This document shows positions 31,330 through 44,499 of a stretch of 64,000 nt of DNA, one piece after another. The stretch's first letter is position 1; each line of letters opens with the position of its first letter. Origin of the DNA: Prorocentrum cordatum (taxonomy: Eukaryota; Sar; Dinophyceae; Prorocentrales; Prorocentraceae); contig CAUYUJ010015948.1 in assembly GCA_963575745.1 (NCBI GenBank), forward strand, positions 603,800 to 667,799. The letters run 5' to 3'. The notes under the pieces are model-generated. The model had not been told where the DNA came from, did not search any database, and worked only from the letters and a program-made list of their open reading frames with translations. Both the position numbers and the translations under genes were made by a program.

Positions 31330-32275
31330 CCACCGAAGGCCCCACTGGCAGGCATTTCGGCACACTCCTCACGCGGTTCGTGGCCCCATAGGGAGCTCCA
31401 CCGAAGGCCCCAATGGCAGGGTCCGCATGGCGGCGCCGCTCCATTTTGGCGCAGCCCTCGCACGTTTCGTGGCCCCGAGGGGCGTTCCACCCAAGGCCCA
31501 ATTGGCGGGGGCCGCATGGCGGCGCCGCCCCATTTTGGCGCACCACTCGCACGGTTCGTGGCCCCATAGGGGCTCCACCGAAGGCCATAGTGACAGGGTC
31601 CACACGGCGGCGCCGCTGCATTTTGGCGCACCCCTCACACGGTGCGTGGCCTCATAGGGAGCTCCACCGAAAGCCCCAGTGGCAGGGTACGCATGGCGGC
31701 GCCTCACCGATTTTTGCACACCCCTCGCACGTTTCGTGGCCCCGAGGGGAGCTCCACCGAAGGCCCCAGTGGCAGGGTCCCGATGGAAGCGCCGTTCCGA
31801 TTTCGGCACCCCTCGCGCAGATCGAACCCTAGATGGGGGGTCACATATGGCTTGCGTGGACGGAGGCTCCCAGAGATCTCCAGGCAGTTCGGATCAGGAT
31901 GAGGGAGATTTTTTCGGATGAGGAGGATGGTGATGAGGACCAGGAGGACCAACAAATACCAGGAGGCCCTCCTTGGGCTATCCTAAGCAATACGGGGCCC
32001 GCGGCATCTTCCTCCCAAGGGCCACCTGGGGGTACATTGGAACTCACATTGGGGTATCGTGGGCTTCGCCGAGGCCGTTTGCTCCCTGGGGCCGCTCGCG
32101 TTGTAAATCGCGCCACATCTGCTTCTGAGGACGCATGCGGCACCCTTCACACGTTTCGCTGCAGAAGGCTATACCGTGTGCGCTACTCGGAGTTTGCGCG
32201 CCCCCCTCCTTCGTCTCATCTCCCTCGTGGCACTCACAGCTGCATGTGGTTGGGCCCTTCGTCAGGCTAATGTTT
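31330..32275 (+). repeat. Element C copy 3: 89-bp array and conserved right flank
   Basis: Six units of 88-90 bp share the GTGGCCCCATAGGGAGCTCC core (31330-31810). About 400 bp of unique sequence (31810-32190) follows, then the conserved right flank (CACTCACAGCTGCATGTGG, GGGCCCTTCGTCAG). The left flank of copies 1 and 2 is absent. A GTCCTC tract at 31235-31315 lies just upstream. A frame at 31833-32190 is open but not recognised. Confidence 0.75.
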
Positions 32276-33515
32276 GAGAATGTCTGTGCCCCCTGTTTGG
32301 GGAAACATGCATACAAAAGGGGGGGGATGGGGAGGTACCTTCGGAAGACCATCTCCTTTTCCAAGGGAGGGGTGGATAGCTTGAAGCTGGGGCCTTCCTT
32401 TTAGTAAGGAATGTTTCACGGGCGCGCTCTTTCGGAGGTCCAGGTAAGTGACTTAGGAAGGGTGACCCGCTGGAAGGCGAGACCTCAGATGTCAGTGCTC
32501 TTCAGCATCGGAACAGCACACGATGTGCCAGGGATGGAAAGGAGTGTGAGACATTTGACTGTCAGCCGCCCCTCTCCTCCTCCCCCGTTTCAGGGGGGTG
32601 TCCCCCGAGTTCTAGATTGGCACGGCCTTCGGGCCGATCGGGAGTAGCCTAGCGTAGCCCCCTGCGACCTCCCCCACCTTCAGGCCCGTCGGAGCCTCGA
32701 AATCCACCACCCGTGGCCTCCAAGATGCCCCAGATGAGAAGGGCGCCACCACGCCTCAAGAGGGTCCCAGGAGGACCCCACGAGGTAACCAAGAAGCAAC
32801 AAGACATTGACATCTTGTAGGTGTTTAGAGATTATCGCGCTGTCACGGTGGCCTCGAACTCCCGAAGGACCTGACGGCACGGTCCGTCATCGCACCGTTG
32901 GGAGACCTCGGAGGCGCCAGTCGCCCGAGACATCCTCGGAGAACGACCCCAGTCCCCAAACTTGCGCGGTGACCCCGAATCCATCTGACGCACCACACGG
33001 CATGGTCAACGCACCGTTTGGGGACCCTCGACCCTCGCTGCCTCTTGGGATCCTCTGCTGGCCGCCGCCGCCGCCAGGGCGGTGCCGCGGGCGGGGCGGG
33101 CGGGCCGCGCTGCTGCGCCGGCGCACCAGCGGGCCCGCGGCCGCCGCCGCGGCGGCAGGCTCCTGCGGGGGAAAGACGAGGGCAGAGGGGGCCACCGTCA
33201 CAACGAGCACCCCAGCAAGCAAGGACTTGTACAAAACGCACTGGGGACGGAATCGAGCAGGGCACGGCTGTTCAGTAGACGCCCAGGACTGTTTGGTGAA
33301 GGCCAAGCGTGGGAGTCGGGGTGAATCCTCCTCCCTGATTCGAGATACAGCACATGCGATTTTTCAGCAATGGTGCATGCGATTGGCCCTCAGCGGCTGT
33401 GGTCCCCCGAGGCGGGCACAGCCGCTGGCGCCGCTGCTCGTCGTCGTCGTCGACGCCGCTGTTCGCCGCCGTCGTTTGCGTCTTCGCCTTTGCCTTTGCT
33501 GGTGCCGCAAAAGTT

Positions 33516-33552
<37 letters not shown>

Positions 33553-34742
33553 TCGCCGTGGCCGTTGTCGTGGCCGTCGTGCCGTCGTGGCCGTTGCGGT
33601 CGTGGTTGTGGTCGTCTGGCTCGCCCTGCGGCTATTGCCTCGCGCCCTCGGGGAGGCAAGGGAGGGGAGAGGAAGCGGCCCCTCTTTTCCGTTTCCTCCC
33701 TCCCTTATGCTTATATGTTTTCTTTCCTACCATATCTAGCTGCTGCGGGCGACCCACAATGTCGCTCAACATTCTGTTAGCTGGGCACATCGACTCATCA
33801 ATCTCTCGTTTGGTTCTCGGGTGCCGCCTCCATCCGATACTAGCTAGCTCTGACTGGTCGAAACGCTTGATCGCGAACGTCCTCCGTGATGCTTCTCTTC
33901 CTTCTCGTCCGCTTCTTCTTCCTCTTCCTCCTCCTCCTGTTGCCCATCCTGCTCCGTCGTTGCTTAGCCGCTAGGCAGATGGAGGATGAAGAACACATCC
34001 CGTGGAGTCACGACCTCTGCGGGCGCTCGTGGGTGGCTCAAGATGTCTTGCCAATTTGCACTTTCGGACGCGTTTCTGCATGTGTTCTGAGGAGTTCCTG
34101 GGGCTGGCATTGAGAAGGGAGGAGGGGGAAGGGGGGCAGGGGAAGAGGAGGCCACGGCGACGACTAGAACAACGAGACATCTACGATGCCATCGGCGAAA
34201 GCAACGAGGACGGCAGCCAACAACCATGACGACGACGAAGCGGACGACGACGACGACGACGACGACGAGGAAGACGACGTCAACGACAACGAAACAGAGA
34301 ACGACGATGGTGACGACGAGTAAGACGACAACCTCGTGACGATGACGAGGACGGACAAGAAAAGGGTGGCGGCGGCGACGGCAACGACCGGCGAGGACAG
34401 CGGTGATCGGCTGCGACGGCGGCGGGCGGCGGCGAGGTGTGATCTGCGCGGGGCTCCCTCGGCGCGCGTGCGCGGCCCAGCTGCGCCGCCGCGGCGTGAG
34501 CTCCCTGCGGGGTCGCAACGAGAAGGCCCGCGCCGTGCGGCAGGAAGGCCTGCGCCGAGGGTCGCCGCCGTCGTCGCTGCCGGCGCCGGCGCCGGCGCCG
34601 GCGCCGCTGTGGTCTTACGAGGGTAGGAAAGAGGGCGGAAGGGAAGGATCGAGGAGGGAGGGGGCGGAGGGGAGAGGAAGGGGGGGAGAGGGACGAGGTG
34701 GAGGAGAATGCGGAGGAGTGGGAGAGGGACGAAAAATTCTGT

Positions 34743-34774
<32 letters not shown>

Positions 34775-36650
34775 TTGTTGTTGATTTCTAGTCGTAGGGA
34801 GGTCGGGAAGGAGTCACGATGAGGAGGGCGAAGAGGGTGGAGAAAAGCGGTGGGGACGGGTGTGTGCGCTTGGATAAGCCTGGAACAGTCGTTCATGATT
34901 GGCCGGATGCTCCGTGTCCGTTCGGTTCCAGTGCCCATGCAGGCACAAGGCACGTTGCTTCTATATAAAACTGCGCACGCATGTACGACATTTAGCTTTT
35001 CACTCCAACCAGATACACATGCGAGATCCTGTTGCCAGTTCCGACAAGCTCCGCTATCACAGAGAGAGAGAGAGAGAGAGAGAGCGGAGGGAGGTGGAAG
35101 ATGGAAAAAGAAGAGTGAGGGAAAAACCGTCAACGGGGCCAGCCGTCAGATGAATCTTAGTTCGTATGCATTCGAGCGCGCTCGTGCATAGTTTGAATGT
35201 GGACGGCGAGGGCGTGGATACAGAAACCTGAGGAGACATGCGCTCCTGATGCGTAGTCCAGTTCTCTCGGCCGCCCTCGGCGGGGGAGAGAGCGGATGAG
35301 GTGAAGAGGAAAAGAGGAGGAAGGGGGGGAGGGAGGGGAGGAGCAAGAGAAAGAGGGGGGAGGGCGGGGGGCAGGAAACGGGTGAGGGGGAGGCAACTGG
35401 AAGCTTGATCGGCGTGCTTCTGAAGAAGCAGCGCCGAACAACACATGAGGCGCAACAGGTGAGGGCGCGACGGGGTCGTTCATTCGATGCGCGGGGCATC
35501 GAGCGGGCAGGTCCGTTCGGGAGCGCGGCCGCCGCGCTGGGGGCGTCGGGGGCGCGCGGCTTGGTTAGGCCGTCCACGGGGGGGGGGCGTCCGAGAGGGG
35601 GGTGGCAAATCACCACCCGAGGCATGAGCGCGGAACCCGTTGGGCTAGGGGTGCGTATTGACAGACTAACGAAGGGGAACACACATAATACTAATAACGT
35701 GCGTAATAGAAAAAGGGAATGTTGATAAGCTGAGAGACGCTACGAATCCGCCAATATGCCGCTGGGCACGGAGAGGGCGTATCCGCAAGTCTTTTGCCTC
35801 ATCTTTAAAGTCGCAGCCCTCGATCTGGAGGGCTCTTTAGTGCGGGCCCGGACGTCAAACTTTCAAATCTGCCTGGGCTTGGCGCGTGCCCGGGGCGTCT
35901 TCCCGCGATATTATTTCGGGACCGAAGGGACCCCAAATCGGTTCCAGAGGGGCCCGAAAAAACCCGCAAACGGTCAAGAGGGCCCCGGGCCGCCGAAGGA
36001 TCGCTCAACGACCCCCAATATGTCCTCAACGTAGCCCAAGAAACGTCCAACACGTCCATACAGTCAGTGGGCGAACTTGCGGGTGAGAGTTTTGATGAAA
36101 TTTGTCGGTCCACATCCCCAGGACAACAAATTTGTTCCCAAGCCCGGCGTTACGGTTTGAGATGTTGAACCAACGCGTATGAAATAACCGCCGTCGGATC
36201 CAATTGAATTTGGGGGGACCATCTTGTGGTTCTGGTGTATTTCTTGGTGGGTCCGATTTCCGCCTGCGCGGATCCGAACTCGGACGTTGTGGGTCCGATT
36301 TCCGTCCTGCGCTCGTTGCACGAATCCGCTTTCGACCCCGCTGTGAATTGATGGGGGAAAGGGGGTTGGGTCATCAACTTCCCAAGATGGATCCTACGCT
36401 GTCTCGCGCATTCAACTCTCCGCGCGCGCGGGCCCAACTCAATATGAAAACATATATGTCCTCCTGGCTGCTGCAAACAACTCGTCCGGACACCGTGCGT
36501 TCGGCGGCGCCGATGTTGTCTCGCGGAGTCCTCAACGCCGTCTTCATATCAAGACAACTTTTTCGTCCTGCGCAAGTAATGACTATAATCAGTTGGAGCC
36601 GTGGTGGAGGCGTGGCTCGCTCTAGCTGCCCACTCATGCGACAGCTGCTA
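32276..36650. other. Gene-poor region
   Basis: GC-rich unique DNA is mixed with GCCGTC repeats (33500-33625), a C/T tract (33890-33960), a GACGAC tract (34200-34330), a CTTG tetranucleotide run (34740-34775) and a short GA run (35060-35085). Open frames are frequent because stops are rare at this base composition. None shows a consistent coding pattern or a recognised family. Confidence 0.5.
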
Positions 36651-36659
36651 CATCCGCTC

Positions 36660-37085
36660 GACCGACTGACCTGCCGGTTGACCGAACAACAACCGACGGT
36701 CATGACTGACCGACCGACCGAACGAGTGACCGATCGACCCAGCGGCCGCGCGATTGAACGACCGATGACGACGACGACCACGAACGACGACGACGACGAC
36801 CGACCGACCGAGCCATCGACGACGACGATCAACCGACTGGCCAACCGAGCGACCGACGACGACGGTGACGACGACGTGGACCGACGGCGACGACCGACTG
36901 ATAACGACGACGGCAACGACCGCCGTCAGACCGACCGACAAACGACGACCGAACGAGGACGATGACCGACGTCGAAAACCGACGGACGACAGACCGATCG
37001 ACCAACAACGATGAACGACGGCGAAAAAGACAACGACGGACGGTCCGACCGACCGACGACGACGACTGACGACAACCGCGAGCGC
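36660..37085 (+). repeat. GACCGACCGA and GACGAC tract
   Basis: Irregular GACC and GACGAC repeats over about 420 bp. No gene. Confidence 0.85.
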
Positions 37086-37554
37086 CGCCGTAAAATTCAA
37101 GAAAGCCAAATCTAGAAGGCCGACCGCAAACGGCCGAGGTCACAGCCTAGAGCTCGCGGACGTGGTGCAATTCTAGAAAGGAGCGTTTCGAGGGCGCGCC
37201 CCCCCTTCTCCCCCCCCCCTGGAGACGGGGGCCACGCTTTCAGTGATAATGCTGAGGGGGGGGGGGGGGGGAGGGGGGCAATTGCGACCAACTGTGCCGC
37301 CTCCGGCTCCGAATCTGGCAAAAACCATTGGTTTGAAATTACCCGCTGGGGCCGCATGCGACTGAATGAACCCGAACGCGCGAGAATGAACTGCGGATGG
37401 GCCCCCGAATGCACGAGGGTGCGCCGCCGAATGAACCATGCCCAACGCCCCGGACGGATCCCGACTCAACCCCCCGAACGTCGTCGTCGTTGTCCGTCGG
37501 CCGTCGCCGTGGTTCGTCGTTGTCGCTACTCGTCGCTCGTTGTCCTGAATCGGT

Positions 37555-37630
37555 CCGACGGTCGTCGTCGTCGTCCTCGTCGTCGTCCGTCATCTTCGGT
37601 CGTCGCCATCGTCGTCGACGACGTCGGTGC

Positions 37631-37672
<42 letters not shown>
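37555..37672 (+). repeat. GTCGTC tract and (GT)n run
   Basis: GTCGTC repeats at 37555-37625 are followed by (GT)n at about 37634-37672. Confidence 0.9.
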
Positions 37673-37676
<4 letters not shown>

Positions 37677-38129
37677 ATGGGTTTTACAATGCACGGGAAA
37701 GCTCCCTTCCAGGCAGACTTATACCACAAGATTGGCAAACGCGATCTGTGTCAAAATCGGCGCGAGTTGACAAGCGGCCGAAAAGCCACCCGGCCCCGCC
37801 CCGCAGATCCTCTCATCCACGTTGCGGGGCACAAGCACCTTGCGACTGCCAGTCTCGACCCCGGCCTCGCACGCCAGGGCCTGGGTATTCCTGACTGCGT
37901 CGCGCTTGCGCTGCTTCGCTGGAACCGACGCCATGGCGCGCCCCGAAAAAGCGCCACTGGAGTCAAGGCGGCAATGGATGCAGTGGGACTGGGAACGTGA
38001 CGATGAACCCGCAAATCTGCCCGATGGAAAATGCCCACTGCAATTTTACGACCAACGACCAACAATAACCCTCAGACTGTAGAGTGCCCCAACAAACGTT
38101 CCACGAGGGTCCCTAACTGCAAGTTCCTT

Positions 38130-39890
38130 GATTATCCTTAGATTTGGCGCCTTGGCCTTGTCGGCTTCCCGACGCTCCAAGACGGCCCAAAAGACAGGCC
38201 AAATCGCCTTCAATCGGCCTGACAGGCCTCCAAAACGGCCCCGAGCCACAGCGGCCCGAGAAGGCCTCGAGACGGCCAACGCGGCCCCGACGACGAGCCC
38301 TCGGCTCCGAAAAAGGCCCCCCCAAAGCCCCGAGAGGCCCCCGCGAGGGCCCCGGGAGGCCCCCAAAAGGCACCTACTGGCCCCCGAACGGCCCCCAGAA
38401 TTCTCCCACAAGGCCTCGAGACTGCCTCCAAGAGGCACCCGGAAGCGCACCGAGGAGACCCTGGGAAACATCCCTGATACTTCTGACCTGCAACCCAAGC
38501 GCGGTGGCGGAATGGGCCGAAGGCCAGTCGATATCCGCCGCCCCCTGTCGATTCATCGCAGGGGTGCCTGGCGTGCTGGGTCCATTCGGTTTTGGTTTTG
38601 GTTCTTTTTCCAAAAGAACCCCCTCTGGGGCTTCGGCCCGTCCCGCCGGCCACCCGAAAGGCTGCGCAATTCCCCAATTTTTCGCTCAAGATGGCCCAAG
38701 ATGGCCTCCAAGATGGCTACGTTGGCCCAAGATGGCCTCCAAGATGGTCCAAGATGGCCTCCAAGTCCGCCCAAGATGGTCCAAGACGGCCTCCCAGACG
38801 GCCCAAGAGAGCCCAAGACGGCCCAAGAGGCCCCCCAGAGGCCTCCAAGACGACCCAAGAAGCCTCCAAGAGGTCCTCCAGGAGGACCCGAAAAAGGCCA
38901 AAATCATTGATTTTCTTAGGTTTTTGAAGGATTTTCGCATTCGCTTCTTCTCTGCTTTCCGACGACCCAAGTCGGCCCAAGAGGCTCCCAAAATCGTCCC
39001 CGCAGCGCCCGAGAGGCTCCACAATGGCCTCAGGACTGCCCAAGAGGCCCCCAAGACGGCCCCAGGGCACAAATGCGACCCAAGAGGCCTCCAGGACGCC
39101 CAAGATGGCCACTAAAACGGCCCTGGAGCACCCCAAGAGGGCCCCGAGTCGGCCCAGAAAAGGCCCCCCAAACGGCTTCCGACGGCGCCAGACGGGCCAA
39201 AGGCCAACCAATATGGCCGAAATTGGCTCGAAGCTGACCCGAGACGGCCCACGAGGCCTCCAAGAGGGCCTCCAGGAAGGCCAGAAAATATCCAAAACAC
39301 TTATTTCCCATCGGTTTTCGAAGGATTGTGACATTTGCTTCGTTTCGGCCGTCCGACTGCCCCAAACCGCCCAACGGTCGCCCAAGAGGCTTCCAAAATG
39401 GACCCACAGCGGCCCAAAAGGCACCCAAAACGGAATGGCCTCCTAGACGGCCCTGGAGCATACTAAGAGGGCCCCAAGTCGGCTCAGAGAGGCCTCCCAA
39501 ACGGCTTCCGACGGCGCCAGGCGGGCCAGGGGCCCACCGAGACGGCCGAAGATGGCACTAGGATGGCCCGGAACGGCCCAAGAGGCCTCCAAGAGGGCCC
39601 CCAGGAAGGCCAGCAAAATGTCAAAATCGTGGATTTTCAATGAGGCTTTGAAGGATTTTGGAATTTGCCTTCTTTTCGGCCTTCTGGCGGCCCGAGACGG
39701 CCCAAGTGCTTCCAAATATCGCCCAAGAGGCCCAAGACGCCCCCGAGATGCCCCCAGGGCGACCACGGAGGCCTCCAAGACGCTCAAGATGGCCTCCAGG
39801 ACGGCCCACGAGCCCTCCAAGACGTCCTTCAAGAAAACCCGAGAAGGGTCAAAATGGTCTCCAGGCGGCCGCGATGACCTTCAAGATGCC
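38130..39890 (+). repeat. Higher-order repeat region of CCAAGANGGCC units
   Basis: Short CCAAGAGGCCTCCAAGA-like units are organised in larger modules of about 325-385 bp. Each module contains a T-rich block such as TTTTGAAGGATTTTCGCATT (near 38920, 39310 and 39640), then a CGGCCCAAG stretch. Module divergence is moderate. No gene. Confidence 0.8.
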
Positions 39891-40419
39891 CTCGTTTTCC
39901 CCGAAGGCTTTCCAAACCGATTCGGGGAACGTCTGGTCCGACAGCTTGGCAGGTCCAGCCTCAACGTTCGGCCACATAGGCGATTTCAAACAAGCACGGG
40001 GCGGCGGTGATTCGCCGTGGGCGTCTTCGATTAACGATAATTGCAATCATAATAGTACTACGCGCGCTTTCCTATTTCAGGTCACATTTTAAAGGCCACG
40101 ATGCGGATAATTGAAAGAGTCCCCGTCGTCGTCGTCGTCTAGGGTATTTGGCCAGCGCGGAAGCTTGGTTGAAACTCTTCGTCCTGGGACTCAATATCCA
40201 CCCGACGTGAGCCCCCATGCATAATTCAGGGGCCCTGACCCGCCTAGCTGATCTCCGCGGCGCACGCGCGCGCCGCCGCCAGCGCGCGCTAGAGGGAGAC
40301 GAGGGCCCGCTTCGCCTGGTCAGACGCAGACGCCCACCTTGCGAGCACGCCAGGCGCAGCGGAGGCAGGGTACGCTCGAGCCAGAACTCGCAGCAACGGA
40401 CCGGCAAGGATAATGGCCA

Positions 40420-40590
40420 ATGTCGGGGGTGATGATGACGCTGATGATGATGACAATGGTGATGAGGACGGTGGCGTTGGCGATGATGACGATGATGATG
40501 GCGATGATGATTATGATAGCCATGCTGATATTGCTGGTGATGTTGATGACGCTGCTAATGGCGATGATCATGACGATTCTTTTCCCATGA
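40420..40590 (+). repeat. GATGAT/GACGAT tract
   Basis: Degenerate GATGATGAC repeats over about 170 bp, within unique DNA that shows no gene between 39900 and 42300. Confidence 0.85.
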
Positions 40591-40599
40591 GGGACCGGT

Positions 40600-42329
40600 G
40601 GCAATGAAGCGGTGGCAATCGATGAGCCCACGTGGGCCAAAAATACCAATGCACTTTGCGTGCGCAGCAGATGTAGAGGTCGCTAGAATGTCGCTGGGGC
40701 GGGCTAAGTGCATCCACCGAACCCAGCGCCACGCTGCCTAAGGGCGGCGCGGCGAACACGTGGATCGCCGCGCGCGCGGCGCGAGCTCTTGGGATTTTCA
40801 CCAAGTCGAAACGCCGTTTGCGCCCCGTGCAACGCCAACGAACGCCGCCAGGACGTTGCCTGAAAAAACCAACGGTAGCCGACGACGCACGAGAGGTCGC
40901 CGCATTTTTTCGGCGTCGCCTGCAAGTGGCGACACGCGCCTGGGCGCGGCCGACTGGACGCGTGGAGGGCGCCTGCCCTGGGCCCGCCAGCAACGCGGGC
41001 ACGCGGGCAACGAGGTCAAACGCGGCCCTACGCCGCCAGCGCGACGATGGGCCAGTCGGGGCACGCAGGCGCGCTTTCACTACGCAAACTGCGCGCCACC
41101 AAGGCGCCTGCGCGCAACTCGCGCGCGACCGCGACGACATCGCAACCGACCACCAACGCAACGGCCCCTCACGGGAGAGGGGGCGACCGTTCGCCCAGCG
41201 GGCGAACGGCTCAGCGGCCTCTCGAGCTAACAGAAGGCCTCCTCCTCCTGCCTCCCCGAGCCCCCTGCCCCGTTCCCCCCCCCCCCCCCCCCCAGCCCCA
41301 TGGCCCCCTGCCCCCTGCCTCCTCCGTCTGCCTTGCTCCAGCCCCCGTGTCCCCCTGCCCCCTCCCCCTGCCTCCCTTTCCTCCTGCCTCCTCCCTCTGC
41401 CTCCTTCTCCTGCCTCCCTCCAGCCCCGTCGCCCCGTGGGCGCAGCGGGCGCGGGGGTTCCGCGGGCCCTCCGATGGAGGTGGCGGGAGGAGGGAGGGTG
41501 GAAGGGCGATGAGCTGGAGGTTTGGCATCGAGGCGAGACCAACTCCGCCACGCCAACGCTCCTGCTCGAGCCCGCTCGGCGCACCGCGCTCGCCGCCGCG
41601 CGGGCGCCGCGACGTGCCTACCCGCGCGGGAGAACGCGGAATGGATAATGCGTGTGTGGCTTGCGCGCTTCGTGGGGCCACGTCTCTGATCAGTGCAACT
41701 CGTTTGGGCATCGTTGCTGGATGGGATGGCGCGATCGCTGGCCTAATCGACACATTTCTGATCAGTGCAACTCGTCTAGACATCGTTGCTGGGTGGGCTG
41801 GCGGGGTCACCGAAGCGCGTCGGATTAAACTGCCCCTCCCCTGGACTCAGCGCACGTGCCTCGTCGCTGGCCACGCGGGCCATTGAGGGAGATGGGCGAG
41901 GTTGCTGACGGAGGCGCCAGCGCACTGCGGCAGGCGGCGGGCCCCCAGGGAGCGAGGCGGCGCAGAAATCTAACCCTTCGGCGAGGGCATCAATCCGAGC
42001 CTGAAGCGCAGCTCGTATCCTCGCACTCCTGTCGAGTGCAAGCTTCCGCCCTCGAGCGCGCGCGCTCCCCGCGAACGCGCGCCACCTGGGCCCGCCTGCC
42101 TGCCAGCCAAACAAAACAGGCGCCGCGCAGCAGAAGTGGATATCAAGAGTGGGACGTGGGTCGGAGGGATGGGGGGAAAGGGAAATGGGGAACGGAGAAA
42201 TCAAGAATTGGACGCGGGCGCAGGGCTGAGAAGGAAATGAGAGGTCACGAGGGGGAGGGGCTGGATCAGACAACAAATGGGAGGGGAGATGAAATTGAGA
42301 AGAGGCGTCGATGTGGCCTCGCGGCCGCC
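40600..42329. other. GC-rich region without supported gene
   Basis: Long open frames occur on both strands, notably at 40760-41230, but codon choice is not consistent and no family was recognised. A C-homopolymer of about 18 lies at 41277-41294. A short direct repeat (TCTGATCAGTGCAACTCGT) occurs at 41684 and 41757. Confidence 0.4.
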
Positions 42330-43735
42330 TCAGTCGAAGTCGCCCTCGCTGCGACCGTCGTCCTTCGCGGAGGCGCACACCTCGAACCACTGCGTCACGT
42401 CGGCATTCGTCCTGTATGACTTCGGCAGCTGGGTGTTTCTGGTCAGCGACCAAGCCACCCCTGCTGCGCGGCTCACCGCTGGCGGGGTCGCGTCGCGCAC
42501 CTCGTCGCGCAAGAACCACGAGATGCCCAGGCAGCCGAGGTGCTTCTGGATGGCCCCAGTCTTCGGCCCCTTGAGGTTCGGCCTCGCAGACGCCCGCTCG
42601 ACGGACGGCGGGATCGGGACTGCGACGGGCACGTGCCCGAGCGGGATGAACACCGCGTCGCCGACGTGCAGGAGGGCCGCAGGAATCTTGTACAAGGCGA
42701 CGGCCTCGGCCTTCTCGATGAACTCGCTGATGTCCGACTTCTCGGCGACGAGGTCTGGCGGCAACACGAACGCCGCCGAGAGGCCCGTGAACTGCTGCAC
42801 GAAGATCGGGGCCGCCCTCCACGGGCAATTCGTCATGCTGGCGTCGGCCGCGCACGTATTCCTGCAGAACACTGGCATCCTCAGCCCGGGCATGCCAGCA
42901 ACATTCCCATCAGCGTCGGACCTCTTGAGCTCCACCGTTTGAAGCTCTGGGGCGGCCCCCCAACTCGTGTCAACCTTGTGCTTCCGCATGTAGTCGCGAA
43001 CCTCGCCCGCCTTCTTCGTCGCCGCAGCCTGCTGTGTCTCGAAGATGTCTCCGAACGCCTGCTCGAAGCAATCGCGAGTTTGTTGGTCAGCTTTCTGAGG
43101 CCCGCGAATGACGAACGGCTCCAAGAACGACATCGGGTCGACAGCCTTCGGTTGGTCGGGGATCGTCGTCTGGTCCATCTTGATCCCGACCGCGGCTGCT
43201 GGCCGGCCCAACTCACGGAGCCGCCCCGCCGTTGGCATCGCGAGGCTGTCGGGGAGGCCGCGCGTGGACAAGTGCGCCCTGATCTTGTCGCGCTGCCCGC
43301 GCCACTCCCGCTGGACCTTATCCCTGTCGGCCCCCTTCTTGTCCAGGATTGCCTGCGGGGGCGCGAAGGCGCGGCCTCGCCGACGGGGCCTGCGCCTCGA
43401 GCGAAGCGGGCGGGGAGGGTGGGGGGAGGGCGAGGGGAGAGGGGGGGGGTAGGGGATCGATTGGGAAGAGGAGGGGGGGCATCGATGGGGGGGATCGATA
43501 TGGGGAGGGGGGAAGAGAGGAATGGGGGGGGGAGGGGAGGAGCGGAGGAGGGGCGAAGGGTGAAAGCTCGATGAGGGGGACGCGCAGGCCCCATCGGAAA
43601 GGCAATGCTTTCGCGCCAGACCCGGCTCCTGCAAGCCGATCTCGTGGCTCCGAAAGAGCCGCGCCTGCGCCCGCCACTCCGAGATCTTCTTCATGATCAT
43701 GTCCCGCTCCTTCCCGAAGTCGAGCCCGTCTTCCC
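42330..43735 (-). CDS. Two-exon gene Y, unnamed family
   Basis: The main exon runs from 43352 down to the TGA at 42330. It follows an excellent acceptor (TTCGCGCCCCCGCAG) and starts AILDKKGADRDKVQREWRGQ. Features are SFLEPFVIRGPQKADQQTRD, NTCAADASMTNCPWRAAPIF, a KIPAALLHVGDAVFIPLGHV segment and SRAAGVAWSLTRNTQ. A 5' exon encodes REDGLDFGKERDMIMKKISE and EIGLQEPGLARKH near 43600-43735. A phase-0 join requires a GC donor near 43590, which dinoflagellates are known to use. The intron is C/T-rich. The HVGDAVFIPLG motif recalls multicopy dinoflagellate proteins. The function is unknown. Confidence 0.65.
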
Positions 43736-43924
43736 TTCTTCATGTCATGCACTGTTCGACCGCTCCTCCGATCTCCTGCGATGCCCATGACCTTCGATGC
43801 CCCCCTTCGCCCCCTCTTCCCGAATGGGGGGCTCCTCGGTGATCTGCCGCCCTCTGCATGGCGAGCCAATCGATCACGGGCGCGCCGCAGCCTGGGGGGC
43901 GCGCGCAAGGGGGCGGGGGGCTAC

Positions 43925-44005
43925 CTCCGCGACGCGTCGCCGCCGTGTCGACGTCGACGACGCCGCCGACGTCGACGACGCGACGTCGCGACGACGTCGA
44001 CGCGC
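43925..44005 (+). repeat. GACGTC/GTCGAC palindromic tract
   Basis: About 80 bp made largely of overlapping GTCGAC, GACGTC and CGACGACG. Similar tracts occur at 44815-44885, 45722-45800, 46255-46310 and 47405-47560, all around the 44.9-47.9 kb gene. Confidence 0.8.
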
Positions 44006-44219
44006 CGTCGCGGAGGCAGTCCCCCGCCCTGAGGACTCCAAAACTCGATGTCCTGGGGCCTTCCTGAAGCTCCAAGAGGACCCCAGCCCTCCAAGAGGCC
44101 CAACCCAATGAGATGAGGCCTACCCACCTCTATCATATAGAGGGGGTTTGGGCCCTCTGGGACCCTTTGAGGCCGTCCTGGAGGCTTCTTGGGCCCCTGA
44201 AGGCCCTGGTGGCCCCGTG

Positions 44220-44480
<261 letters not shown>

Positions 44481-44499
44481 GGCGAGAGGGCCCCAAGGC

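Noticed and set aside
34955-34975. CTATATAAAACTGCG as a TATA box
   Set aside because: No gene follows, and dinoflagellate promoters are not known to rely on TATA boxes.
37820-38080. ATG in good context opening MARPEKAPLESRRQWMQWDW
   Set aside because: A short isolated frame without recognised family or splice partner, next to repeats; not enough to call.
40760-41230. Open frames on both strands in GC-rich DNA
   Set aside because: Codon choice differs along the frame, and no motif or family was recognised.
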